In this document: positions 34,469-42,203 of the stretch, piece by piece
How the letters are laid out: each line of letters starts with the position of its first letter
Numbering within the stretch: position 1 is the stretch's first letter
DNA from: a virus
Strand: one strand, 5' to 3'
Length of the DNA stretch: 64,000 bases
Virus record (IMG/VR): IMGVR_UViG_3300031718_000001
Coordinates: 1 to 64,000 of that record
Program-made: the position numbers and the translations under genes
The notes under the pieces: model-generated
Seen by the model: the letters and a program-made list of their open reading frames with translations, nothing else
The model's database searches: none
What the model was told of the DNA's origin: nothing

Positions 34469-35385
34469 TCAGTCCTGGACCCAGCCCTGGTCACGGACGT
34501 AGCCCGCCAGCTCGCGCCAGTTCTCGCTGACGGCCGTGAGCACGGCCCGGTCGCCTTCCATCTCGTCGTGGTCGATGTCCCACTGGCCGCGGTCGAGGTG
34601 CTCCAGGATCTTTCCCTCGATCAGCGCGTCCAGGGTGGGCGGGTCCAGGGCGTCCAGCTCCCAGGACAGGTCGCCGTACTCGGCGATGTAGTCGTTCGCC
34701 CGGCTGTCGGTGACCTTGGCGTAGTTCGGGGGCGGGTTGTACGCCTCCACCTGGTCCATGTTCAGCGCGATGCGGTCGATCTCGACACTCGACCCGAAGG
34801 TGTACAGCCGGTCGCCGATGTCGCGGGTCATGTCGATCCCGCTGGGGTCGTGGTCGCCCAGGTGGATGATGAGGCACTTCTTGCCGGTGCGCTCCTGCTT
34901 GCGCAGCCGCATGGCGGCTCGCCACATCTCGGACTGGCTGACGTAGCCGCGGCACGAGAAGTACGGCACCAGCCAGCGGTCGGCCGGGCGGGACACCACG
35001 TCGGCCAGGCCTCCTTCTCGACCCACACCTCGACATACCACGCCTGGTTGTTCCACAGATGCGTGCGGTACTGCGCGGCGACCGCATCGACGATGGACTC
35101 CGGATCGTCCCACATGGCCAGTTGGGCGAGGTTGCGGGTGCGGTCCTCCAGGTGGTTCCAGTCGATCAGGCCAGCCAGCCGGGCATCATTGACGATCGAG
35201 CCCAGGCGCTTGTAGCTCTGGATGTTGTTGGTCAGCCAGTCGCGGCTGACGAACTGGTAGTAGAGCTGCCGCAGGGTGAGGTTGTATCCCTGGGCCGCGT
35301 AGTCCTCGCAGATCTGGGCGGCGCGCTCGATTACCTCCATCGAGCCGGCCGAGAACCTGGTGTCTGCGTACTTGATCTTCGGCAT
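34469..35385 (-). CDS. TOPRIM-domain protein, interrupted by a one-base frameshift
   Basis: Two overlapping frames make one protein of about 305 aa. The N-terminal part (MPKIKYADTRFSAG...LTLRQLYYQFVSRDWL...VWVEKE) ends near 35014 and continues in another frame as GLADVVSRPADRWLVPYF, then LIIHLGDHDPSGIDMTRDI, the TOPRIM acidic core. Restoring one G in the GAG-GCC junction gives VWVEKE-GLADV without a break. TOPRIM proteins of this type resemble the topoisomerase VI A / OLD-like DNA-cleaving fold. Start at 35385 has GGAGACC upstream. Either a sequencing error or an inactivated gene. Confidence 0.7.
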
Positions 35386-35402
35386 GATGGTCTCCATTCG
35401 GT

Positions 35403-36197
35403 TCAGTCGAGAGAAGCCACTGTCTCGGCACGCCAGTTAAGGGCGTACTCCAGGCAGTTGTTGCAGTGCTGATGGGTGTGTCCCTCGATCGGGGGCTCAT
35501 AGCGCGCGTCGAACGACCAGGCGGCCGAGTCCGCGCTCACGAGCATGCGGCCGTACATCGGCAGGCCGGTGCGCTTCACGCCGAATCCGTGCAGCCGCAG
35601 GTGCGACAGCTCGGTGACGATCCGCAGGATGCTTGTCGTGTTCGAGCGCCGGCAGATGCTGCCCAGGCCGACCACGGGGAACGTGGTGAGGTCGAAGCCG
35701 GCGTCCTTGTACATCTCCTCGTGCCGCAGGTACTCATAGCCTGCCCAGCCCTGGAGCACGGGGATGACCGGGCACGGCCCGTCGCCGACCTGCGGCCACA
35801 GCTCCAGGGCCTGGACGTAATTCTCGATGGTGAGGTGCTGGTGGACGTACGTGCTGAACCCGGTGGCCCGCCTGATGTTCTCCTCGCACATGTAGTCCAT
35901 GGGGGAAGCCCATTTGAGCTGGCCGATCTGGTCCTGGTATCTCGCCACCCGCTCCAGGTACTCCAGCACGGTGAACCGCCAGCCAGGCGGCGAGCCGAAG
36001 GTATGCAGGCGCTGCTCGTCCGTGTGCTTGAGCTGCATGAAGCCGCCCGAGTCGAGCGCCCACGGGCCGAGAGCCCTGGGCAGCGTAGCGCGCCCGGACA
36101 GGTTCTGGTCAGCCACGAACAGGGGCACGTCCGTCCTCGCGAGGAAGAACGGCTTGTGCGTGGTGAGCATGAACTCGCAGGGCGCGAAGCTGCCCAT
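35403..36197 (-). CDS. dpdA: DpdA-family 7-deazaguanine DNA transglycosylase
   Basis: 264 aa from the ATG behind GGAGGGCAG. It belongs to the tRNA-guanine-transglycosylase-like DpdA group, which swaps guanine in DNA for a 7-deazaguanine base. Features: LGPWALDSGGFMQL with a catalytic-type D near residue 48, KWASPMDYMCEENI, IPVLQGWAGYEYL, FPVVGLGSICRRSN, LRLHGFGVKRTGLP, and the C-terminal HTHQHCNNCLEYALNWR with likely zinc ligands. No preQ0 synthesis genes (FolE, QueD, QueE, QueC) are visible in the window, so the base would come from the host or from outside this window. First gene of the unit behind promoter copy H. Confidence 0.85.
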   Translation of the reverse strand: MGSFAPCEFMLTTHKPFFLARTDVPLFVADQNLSGRATLPRALGPWALDSGGFMQLKHTDEQRLHTFGSPPGWRFTVLEYLERVARYQDQIGQLKWASPMDYMCEENIRRATGFSTYVHQHLTIENYVQALELWPQVGDGPCPVIPVLQGWAGYEYLRHEEMYKDAGFDLTTFPVVGLGSICRRSNTTSILRIVTELSHLRLHGFGVKRTGLPMYGRMLVSADSAAWSFDARYEPPIEGHTHQHCNNCLEYALNWRAETVASLD

Positions 36198-36234
36198 CTG
36201 CCCTCCAGTGCTATCGGTTCCTTGCAATGCCTAC

Positions 36235-36255
36235 ATTAGCAAGAAGCCCTGTATT
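36235..36255 (-). promoter_or_regulatory. copy H: divergent promoter region
   Basis: Minus strand: TTGCTC, AATACAGGGCTTCTTGC (17 bp), TAATGT, 37 nt before dpdA. On the plus strand the same element presents a -10-like TATTGA (36251-36256), 44 nt before the GH5 gene. It sits between divergent genes and may serve both. Confidence 0.75.
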
Positions 36256-36300
36256 GAGCAAATCAGGGTCCGGCCGCCGTCCAGCCGGTAGCTTGCTGGG

Positions 36301-37494
36301 ATGACAATCGCCACGCCGCTGAGCACGTCATCCCGCTGGATCGTGGACAGGAACGGCAACCGGGTCAAGCTGGCCGGGGCCAACTGGGCCGGAGCCCACG
36401 AGGACCTGATGGTGCCCGGCGGCCTCGACCGCCTGAACCGGTCGGCTATCGCCGGGCAGCTTGCGGCGTGGGGCTTCAACTCGGTCAGGTTCCCCTTCGC
36501 CGGCTCGACCGTCCAGGACACGGCACCCGTGATCCCCGCGGCCGTGGCCGCGAACCCGGACCTCGTTGGCATGACGCCATGGCAGGTCTACCAGGCCTGC
36601 GTAGCTTCGCTGACGGCCGCGGGCATCATGGTGATACCGAACTTCCACCTTCTCTACCGGGGGTGGTGCTGCTCACTTTCCGATACCAATGGCCTGTGGT
36701 GGAACAGCAACTGGTCATATTCGACGTTCCTGTCGATATGGCAGCAGGTGGCCACGGCGTTCGCGGGCAACCCGCTGGTCATCGGATTCGATATCAAGAA
36801 CGAGCCGCGGCAGGCGACGATCAACGGCCAGGTCCTCAACCCGAGCTGGGGCGACGGCAACACCGAGACCGACTTCCGCTGGCTCTACCAGCAGGCCGGC
36901 GATGCGATCCTGAAGATCGACCCGGCCGCGCTGATCTTCTGCGAGGGCATCAACAGCTCGGGCAACCTGACCGGAGTGGCCAGCTACCCGGTCCAGCTCA
37001 GCTCGCCCGGCCACGTTGTCTACAGCATCCATGACTACCCGCAAGGATGGCCCGCCACTGAGACCCAGGCCGCGTACATCGCGAGCCAGCACAGTAACGC
37101 CGGGTACATCACGAACACGGGAGAGCCGTACACCAGCCCGCTATGGGTCGGCGAGTTCGGGGTGGCGAACGACTCTATGGCCGCCATCGGCGCCGGGCCG
37201 GTGAGCTACGGCGACGGCCTGGGAGCCGGCCCGGTCAGCCAGTCCTACGGTAACTGGTGGTCGAACTTCCTCGCCTGGGCCTACGAGCGGGCTGACCTCG
37301 ACTGGTGCTGCTGGCACCTGAGCGGGACGCATGTCCAGGGTACGACCCCCTCGACCAACCAGCTCCAGTACAACCTGGGGGACAGGTGCTGGGACGGGCT
37401 CTATGCCCAGGACTGGAGCGGCCCCGCTAATCCCGCGGTGATCGAGGCGCTCCAGGCGATCATGGCGCCGATCTCGGGGCCGGGGGTCAGCTAG
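36301..37494 (+). CDS. GH5-family glycoside hydrolase
   Basis: 397 aa. (beta/alpha)8 cellulase-type enzyme: N-terminal VDRNGNRVKLAGANWAG, NSVRFPFA, VIPNFHLL, the acid/base region IGFDIKNEPR with E168, and the nucleophile strand PLWVGEFGV with E285; VVYSIHDYP and DWCCWHLSGT complete the barrel. No signal peptide or carbohydrate-binding module is seen, so export would need lysis or virion association. It is the only plus-strand gene in a 32-kb minus-strand block and is bounded by promoter copy H and a stem-loop, the layout of a 'moron'. Substrate (glucan, mannan or other) cannot be told. Confidence 0.85.
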   Translation: MTIATPLSTSSRWIVDRNGNRVKLAGANWAGAHEDLMVPGGLDRLNRSAIAGQLAAWGFNSVRFPFAGSTVQDTAPVIPAAVAANPDLVGMTPWQVYQACVASLTAAGIMVIPNFHLLYRGWCCSLSDTNGLWWNSNWSYSTFLSIWQQVATAFAGNPLVIGFDIKNEPRQATINGQVLNPSWGDGNTETDFRWLYQQAGDAILKIDPAALIFCEGINSSGNLTGVASYPVQLSSPGHVVYSIHDYPQGWPATETQAAYIASQHSNAGYITNTGEPYTSPLWVGEFGVANDSMAAIGAGPVSYGDGLGAGPVSQSYGNWWSNFLAWAYERADLDWCCWHLSGTHVQGTTPSTNQLQYNLGDRCWDGLYAQDWSGPANPAVIEALQAIMAPISGPGVS

Positions 37495-37499
37495 GAGCT

Positions 37500-37526
37500 G
37501 GCGACCGCGCCCCTGCGGCGGTCGCC
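37500..37526. terminator. stem-loop between convergent genes
   Basis: GGCGACCGC (37500-37508) pairs perfectly with GCGGTCGCC (37518-37526) around a 9-nt loop, between the GH5 stop and the convergent gene at 37535. No U-tract; termination is likely but not certain. Confidence 0.6.
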
Positions 37527-37534
37527 CTCCCGGC

Positions 37535-38305
37535 CTATGGCACCCATACCTCGGCGTCGCACTCGGTGCTTCCGTCGGCCGCCCGGAACCACGGTGAGTG
37601 GTTGATCCAGGTCAGGTCACGGCCGCAGTGCCGGCATACGTAGGTGTCGCGCCAGGCCTTCATTCCGCCTTCGACATCGCGCAGCTCCTGGGCCGAGAAG
37701 TGGTTCCAGACCGAGCAGTCGTAGACCAGGTTCTCGCCTATGCGCAGGATGCCGCGCTCCTGGCGGGCACGGATCACGCACAGCTCGATCTCATCAAGTC
37801 GGCGCCCTGTCTCCGTCCGCTCGCCGCGCTCACGGGCCAGCCACGGAGTGGGCCTGCCCTCCCAGTTGCCGACCTGGACATAGCGGTAGACCTGACCATC
37901 CGAACAAGGCAGTTCGACCACGGCCGGCCCGGTGGCGCTCGTCGAGAGCGTCTCTCCGGTCTCGTCATTGACGAGGCACCAGCGGGTGATGAGCTGCATG
38001 GTACTGCCGCCCTCAAGCCGCAGCGTGGCCAGCTTGGCGGTGAATCGCGGCACCTTGCGGAAGAACCCGTACCGGCCCGGTACCAGGACGGCAGGACGGA
38101 TCAGCCGACGCGACCTGGCCGTGCCCCCGTTCATATCCAGGATCTCGCCGGTCACGGCGATGGCACCGGTAGCCTGGCTGACGGGCTCGCGGCTCACGAT
38201 CCTGAGACAGTAGGGCCGGTGGTTCCCGATGCGGGGGATGCGCACGATGGCACCCTTACGCACATCCGGATCGTCAGCGAATACGTCCTGGTCGGTGGTG
38301 CTCAT
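37535..38305 (-). CDS. hypothetical protein with C-terminal zinc knuckle
   Basis: 256 aa. Beta-rich N-terminal two thirds (KGAIVRIPRIGNHRPYCLRIV; TAKLATLRLEGGSTMQLITR) and a CRHCGRDLTWINHS...STEC metal-binding end. Overlaps the upstream stop by ATGA. Last gene of the unit under promoter copy I. Confidence 0.6.
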   Translation of the reverse strand: MSTTDQDVFADDPDVRKGAIVRIPRIGNHRPYCLRIVSREPVSQATGAIAVTGEILDMNGGTARSRRLIRPAVLVPGRYGFFRKVPRFTAKLATLRLEGGSTMQLITRWCLVNDETGETLSTSATGPAVVELPCSDGQVYRYVQVGNWEGRPTPWLARERGERTETGRRLDEIELCVIRARQERGILRIGENLVYDCSVWNHFSAQELRDVEGGMKAWRDTYVCRHCGRDLTWINHSPWFRAADGSTECDAEVWVP

Positions 38306-38649
38306 CTGGTCTTCCGCCTCCTGCTCCGGGGGAAGTCTGCATAGCGGTGGGCTGCCGCGATCGGCGTCACCAGGTCGGCGTCACGCACGCTGTTGTACAC
38401 GTAGTCGATGCCGCCCCGGTCGATCACCCGGATGTTGATGCCCTCGGCCGACGAGATGACCTCGTAGCAGCCCTTGCACAGCCGCTCGCCCCTGTAGGCG
38501 ACCAGGCCGTCGAACTGGATGCCCTTGTACTCGTAGGGCTCGCCCGGCCGGTGGCAGTGCATGCACCGCTTGTGGTAGGGCTCGCCGCAGAGCGTGCACT
38601 CCAGCTCGTCATCGCGCTTGATGCCCGGCGGCCGGGTGTCGGCGTTCAT
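38302..38649 (-). CDS. multi-CxxC zinc protein
   Basis: 115 aa starting MNADTRPPGIKRDDEL. CTLCGEPYHKRCMHCHRPGE and LCKGCYEVI give at least two zinc sites, like a shortened LIM/RING-type ribbon array. Start overlaps the upstream stop by one base. Confidence 0.55.
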   Translation of the reverse strand: MNADTRPPGIKRDDELECTLCGEPYHKRCMHCHRPGEPYEYKGIQFDGLVAYRGERLCKGCYEVISSAEGINIRVIDRGGIDYVYNSVRDADLVTPIAAAHRYADFPRSRRRKTR

Positions 38650-38996
38650 CAGTTGCCTGCCATCAGCAGCTCGCCGCGGGTGAACCACTCGCGGCCGACG
38701 GTGTAGTGGAAGTCCAGCGCGCCCTGGGGCACGCCCTCGGGGAACCCGAGGGTCATCACGCGCACCTGGTCGTCCCTGACCTCGGTTACCACCCGGCTAG
38801 AGAACGGGCCGCGCTGGTAGTCCACGTGCACGCACCGGGCGCCCTTGATGCACGGCCGGGCGGCCTGCTCAGCCGCCACGATGCTGCGGCACTTGTTGCA
38901 GTACTTGTTCGCGCCCGACCTCTCGGACGGGAGCATCTGGGGCTCCATGACGATGAATGCGTTGCAGCGGGCACAGCCGGTCAGGCAGAGCGTCAT
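38649..38996 (-). CDS. zinc-ribbon protein
   Basis: 115 aa, AGGAGGCTTCGCG before the ATG. CLTGCARCNAF and KYCNKCRSIVAAEQ form a four-cysteine ribbon, followed by a beta-rich half (SRVVTEVRDDQVRVMTLGF). Possible nucleic-acid-binding protein. Confidence 0.6.
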   Translation of the reverse strand: MTLCLTGCARCNAFIVMEPQMLPSERSGANKYCNKCRSIVAAEQAARPCIKGARCVHVDYQRGPFSSRVVTEVRDDQVRVMTLGFPEGVPQGALDFHYTVGREWFTRGELLMAGN

Positions 38997-39136
38997 CGCG
39001 AAGCCTCCTGGATCGCCTTGCGGCGGGTGTTGGAGCGGTCGGGGCGACGGCCGCGGCCGTGCGTGCCAGCCCGGCGGCCGTTGCGGTAAGCCATGATCTC
39101 GGCTCCGCGCGAGCTGGCGCTCTTCTTGCGGGTCAC
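38993..39136 (-). CDS. 47-residue highly basic protein
   Basis: GTG at 39136 (GGAGGTGGAACT upstream), stop overlapping the next ATG. Contains RNGRRAGTHGRGRRPDRSNT; about one third Arg/Lys. Both ends overlap neighbours by four bases, supporting that it is translated. A similar basic mini-protein lies at 59084-59254. Likely nucleic-acid binding. Confidence 0.55.
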   Translation of the reverse strand: MTRKKSASSRGAEIMAYRNGRRAGTHGRGRRPDRSNTRRKAIQEASR

Positions 39137-39393
39137 AGTTCCACCTCCAGCGGGCGTGCACGGGTTCCGGTGCGCTGGCCCTGGCGGGCGCACAGCGTGG
39201 TGCTGCCGGCTACGTGCGACCAGAGCTGCCAGGCCGTCATGTGGATCGGCTCGAAGCACTCGGCGCAGATGCAGCCGTTGAGCAGCGCAGTTACCTTCCC
39301 GATGGCCTCGATCAGGGGAACGGGCAGCTCAGGGGCGGAAACGAGCAGGTCCCCGAGGAACTCGGTCACCTGCTCGGCCGTTACGTCGCTCAT
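39133..39393 (-). CDS. hypothetical protein with CxxC
   Basis: 86 aa. Helical first half (TAEQVTEFLGDLLVSA), CICAEC in the middle and a Cys/Arg-rich end. First gene after promoter copy I. Confidence 0.55.
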   Translation of the reverse strand: MSDVTAEQVTEFLGDLLVSAPELPVPLIEAIGKVTALLNGCICAECFEPIHMTAWQLWSHVAGSTTLCARQGQRTGTRARPLEVEL

Positions 39394-39430
39394 CGCCAGC
39401 TCCCTGCTCTCGATCCCTTACGAGATCCAT

Positions 39431-39451
39431 AATACAGGGTTTCTTGCTAAT
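39431..39451 (-). promoter_or_regulatory. copy I: promoter, element in reverse orientation
   Basis: Minus strand TTGCCA, TTAGCAAGAAACCCTG (16 bp), TATTAT, which is a good -10. The next start is 37 nt past the element. The element is inverted relative to copies D, F, G and H. Confidence 0.75.
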
Positions 39452-39457
39452 GGCAAA

Positions 39458-40237
39458 TCAGTGAGGGAGGCGAACCTTGCCGGACACGGACTTGCCGGTG
39501 GCGATCGGGCGTACTCCGGGTGCGGCCGTGATCCGCACGTCGCCGGAGACTGACTTGCCGTGGATGAACACTGGCTCTACCGCGTGCACCTGGATGTCGC
39601 CGCTGACCGTCTGCGCCTGGACGACGCCGTGAGCGGCACCTAGCTCGATATCGCCGGAGGTGCTGCTGACGGTGGACGGCCCGGTCTCGTCCGCCTCGAT
39701 GTCCCCGCTGATGGTCATCGCACTGAGCTGGCCGACCTGTCCCTTGCAGCACACGTCAGCGCTCACGGTCTCGGCGATCACCCCGGCGAGCTGGCCGCTG
39801 GTATGCACCTGGCCGGCGTCCACCTTGACCTGGACGGCTGACCTGGCGGGCACGCGGAACGTAGCCCGCAGCGGTTCTCCCTTTACGCCGTTGATGAGGT
39901 CGGTCACGTCAACACCGTTGATGATGGTCCGGCCCGCCCTGCCGCTGCCGAAGCTGACCGACTGGAAACCGCCGGACTGGATCGTTATGCCCCCGCCGCC
40001 GCGGTTGCGGCCATCCCGTGGCCAGCGCAGCGACCAGGTAGGACCGTCATGGGTCTCCTGGATCCGGTCAAGCACCTCCTGGGGACCGGTCAGCTCGGCG
40101 GTGGCACGTGCCAGCCCCGCGACGGCCTCCACGGCCAGCTCCAGGTACTCGGCATCGATCTTGAGCCCGATCTCGCCCAGCGGGGCATTGCTGCCGCGCT
40201 CGGGCAGCCGCTCGGGTAGTGCCAGCGTCTTGTTCAT
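39458..40237 (-). CDS. DUF4097-like beta-helix protein
   Basis: 259 aa. The last about 110 residues are repeats of the type TISGDIEAD, STSGDIELG, TVSGDIQVH, SVSGDVRIT, SVSGKVRL spaced 20-25 residues apart, the hallmark of DUF4097-type parallel beta-helix domains that bacteria attach to membrane or envelope-stress proteins. The N-terminal part is helical (EYLELAVEAVAGLARATAEL) followed by a glycine-rich GGGGITIQSGG segment. No signal peptide or membrane anchor. Sits alone behind promoter copy J. Unusual for a phage; could be a virion fibre-like or host-directed scaffold protein. Confidence 0.7.
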   Translation of the reverse strand: MNKTLALPERLPERGSNAPLGEIGLKIDAEYLELAVEAVAGLARATAELTGPQEVLDRIQETHDGPTWSLRWPRDGRNRGGGGITIQSGGFQSVSFGSGRAGRTIINGVDVTDLINGVKGEPLRATFRVPARSAVQVKVDAGQVHTSGQLAGVIAETVSADVCCKGQVGQLSAMTISGDIEADETGPSTVSSTSGDIELGAAHGVVQAQTVSGDIQVHAVEPVFIHGKSVSGDVRITAAPGVRPIATGKSVSGKVRLPH

Positions 40238-40282
40238 GTCCCTCGCCTTACTTCGTTCCCTGATGGCCTGTCTGGCGGCTAC

Positions 40283-40303
40283 AATACAGGGTTTATTGCT
40301 AAC
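40283..40303 (-). promoter_or_regulatory. copy J: promoter, reverse orientation
   Basis: Minus strand TGGTCA, GTTAGCAATAAACCCTG (17 bp), TATTGT; the beta-helix gene starts 45 nt past the element. The element overlaps the stop codon of the upstream gene. Confidence 0.7.
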
Positions 40304-40745
40304 TGACCAGACCCGTGCGGCGGGCCTTCAGTTCCTTGCTGGTCAGGAACCGCCACCAGCCGTCATATCCCTCGGGGATGAGCGGAACGCTGGCGAGCAT
40401 CGGCTCCAGGATGGTCATGTGCTCAGCCTGGACAGCCGGCACGCTGCCGTCGTGGCTGTAGTAGCTGTCCCCGTCCCAGCGGCCGTCGCAGTGCCCGCCC
40501 CAGGGGTCGTGGTCGAATGACGCCAGGAACTCCCTGGCGTCGGCTACAGGCGGGGTGACGATCTCGTGGAGGTAGCCGACGCAGGCCCGCATAACGCCCT
40601 TCTTGCGGCGGTACCAGACTGCCCGGATTGTGCACCAGGCTGTGGGGCTTCCGTCGAACCGGTGCTCAAGCGGCCCGAGCTGCAAGCTGGACAGGTCGAT
40701 GGCGTACTGGTTCTTCCACAGCACGAACTTGTCTTCGCGGATCAT
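40299..40745 (-). CDS. hypothetical protein
   Basis: 148 aa. Mixed alpha/beta with W-rich stretches (GGHCDGRWDGDSYYSHDG; EGYDGWWRFLTSKEL). Stop lies inside promoter copy J. Overlaps the upstream gene by ATGA. Confidence 0.55.
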   Translation of the reverse strand: MIREDKFVLWKNQYAIDLSSLQLGPLEHRFDGSPTAWCTIRAVWYRRKKGVMRACVGYLHEIVTPPVADAREFLASFDHDPWGGHCDGRWDGDSYYSHDGSVPAVQAEHMTILEPMLASVPLIPEGYDGWWRFLTSKELKARRTGLVS

Positions 40746-41200
40746 CGCTGCTCGATCTCCTCGACCAGGACCTGCACGCGGAAGCGCTTGACGATATCGC
40801 CATGCCGTTCCTTGCGGATGCCCAGGTAGAGCGTGTGGTTCGGGTCGTCGGAACGCTCCAGCACGATGTAGTGCTGGCGAGGCATGTGGCTGTCATCCGG
40901 CTCAGACCAGCCAGTGCCCCACTGCTGGATCGCGCTCACGGCCTCATCGCGCACGATGTCGCGCAGGTAGTCCGCAGCCTCGTCCAGGTGAGGGATCAGC
41001 TCGGCCGAGCGTTCCTCGCGTCCGCTCTGCCGGGCTGCGCGTAGCGCGGCCAGGACATCGGCCGCGGTCTCCGGCTTGATCTCGTCCGGCAGCCACAGCG
41101 CATCACCGAGCATTTCGCGGCCGTCAGCCGTCTGGGTGTACTCGGCGATCACGCGCCCCCGCTGGCCTGTTGAAGGGGCGCGCAGGATGTAGTCGCGCAT
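40742..41200 (-). CDS. hypothetical protein
   Basis: 152 aa from the ATG at 41200, sharing one base with the upstream stop. Beta-rich beginning (RDYILRAPSTGQRGRVIAEY), helical middle (AADVLAALRAARQSG), beta-rich end (HYIVLERSD...LGIRKERHG). No family recognised. Confidence 0.55.
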   Translation of the reverse strand: MRDYILRAPSTGQRGRVIAEYTQTADGREMLGDALWLPDEIKPETAADVLAALRAARQSGREERSAELIPHLDEAADYLRDIVRDEAVSAIQQWGTGWSEPDDSHMPRQHYIVLERSDDPNHTLYLGIRKERHGDIVKRFRVQVLVEEIEQR

Positions 41201-41496
41201 CACTCACCGTCCAGGAAGAACTTGTAGTGGTGGTGGAACTGCTCGGCCAGATCCTGGGCAGCGCCCTGGGCCGTGTTCATGGCCTCTTCGACGTGACCGA
41301 TCTCCTCGCCGACTGTCTCTTCGAGATCGCCGCTCTCATCTGCATCCGCGAGCGCGCCGCCGATTGCGGAGCCGAGCTTGTCGAGCACATTGGGCAGCGC
41401 CTTGATGAAAGCCCACAGCTCCTTGCCGTCGGCGGCTTTCCAGCCATCCAGGTGGGCGCCGATTGCCTCTTCGATCGCTGCTGCCGGGTTTGCCAT
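41200..41496 (-). CDS. helical-domain family member 1
   Basis: 98 aa. GKELWAFIKALPNVLDKLGSA at the start and a helical tail ending HHHYKFFLDGE. Shares the layout GKELW..l..fP..l, long helix, F(F/W)L(D/N)GE end with the proteins at 41508-41684 and 41883-42188, and a similar hydrophobic pattern with the C-terminal domains of giants 1 and 2. Function unknown; probably an alpha-helical adaptor. Confidence 0.6.
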   Translation of the reverse strand: MANPAAAIEEAIGAHLDGWKAADGKELWAFIKALPNVLDKLGSAIGGALADADESGDLEETVGEEIGHVEEAMNTAQGAAQDLAEQFHHHYKFFLDGE

Positions 41497-41507
41497 GGGG
41501 GTGCTCC

Positions 41508-41684
41508 TTACTCGCTGGAGTCCAGGAAGAACCTGTACTCCTGGTGGTAGTCGGATTCGGCTTCCTGGGCTGCGCGCGATGCGGCCAGGAGGCTGCTGCG
41601 GATATCGTCGATATGCTCGTTACCGTCCTGGCCTGCCGCGCCGAATACCGCAGAGACAGCCTCGTCCAGGCCGTCAATCAGCAC
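41508..41684 (-). CDS. helical-domain family member 2 (short)
   Basis: 58 aa from a GTG with GGAG six bases upstream, ending ESDYHQEYRFFLDSSE, the same ending as member 1 (YKFFLDGE). The family's N-terminal LW...P segment is present only in part upstream of the GTG, in frame but without a start codon, so this copy may be truncated. Confidence 0.5.
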   Translation of the reverse strand: MLIDGLDEAVSAVFGAAGQDGNEHIDDIRSSLLAASRAAQEAESDYHQEYRFFLDSSE

Positions 41685-41709
41685 GGGCAGCTCCAGCAGG
41701 AATTCGCCA

Positions 41710-41880
41710 CTACCTCTCTCCGTCCAGGCAGGCTGCTGCTGCGATGCCCAGGTGCCTGACCGGCCCCAGGTATCCGAAGCCGTGGCAGCGGAAACAGGCG
41801 CAGCTACGTGCGAACCACTGCCCCTCGCCTGTCCCGCGGCACCAGAGGCATCGCCACCGACGCGCGAATAGCCTTTTCAT
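41710..41880 (-). CDS. 56-residue zinc-knuckle protein
   Basis: ATG at 41880 with GGAGGG six to seven bases upstream, TAG at 41710. CLWCRGTGEGQWFARSCACFRCHGFGYLG is shown here only as its core: CxxCxGxG...CxCxxCxGxG, a DnaJ-like zinc knuckle. Sits between two helical-family genes. Confidence 0.6.
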   Translation of the reverse strand: MKRLFARRWRCLWCRGTGEGQWFARSCACFRCHGFGYLGPVRHLGIAAAACLDGER

Positions 41881-41882
41881 AG

Positions 41883-42188
41883 TCATCCCTCCTCTCCGTT
41901 CAGCCAGAAGTCGTTAGCGCGCTTGAAGTCGTCGCGGGCCTGCTCGGCGGCCTCCTTGGCCTGCTCCACCAGGCGCTCCATCGTGCCCAGCGCCTCGCTC
42001 AGGCTCTGCATCTCACCGGGTTTGCCTTCGAGGCGCAGTTCCAGCGCCATGAACGTGCTGGACAGGCCGGCCAGGATCTCAGGGAAGTCCTGAAGGAGTA
42101 TCCACAGCTCCTTGCCGGTCTCCGGGTCGTACGGGCGGAGCCCGTTGTTGATCAGCTCGATGATCTGCCCTGCTGGGTTCTCTGCCAT
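41883..42188 (-). CDS. helical-domain family member 3
   Basis: 101 aa. GKELWILLQDFPEILAGLSS and a C-terminal helix ending ANDFWLNGEEG; clear tandem paralogue of the gene at 41200-41496 (KELW, P-[NE]-[VI]-L, F-[FW]-L-[DN]-GE). Three related copies in 1 kb suggest local duplication. Confidence 0.6.
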   Translation of the reverse strand: MAENPAGQIIELINNGLRPYDPETGKELWILLQDFPEILAGLSSTFMALELRLEGKPGEMQSLSEALGTMERLVEQAKEAAEQARDDFKRANDFWLNGEEG

Positions 42189-42203
42189 GGGTGGCGTGTT
42201 CCT

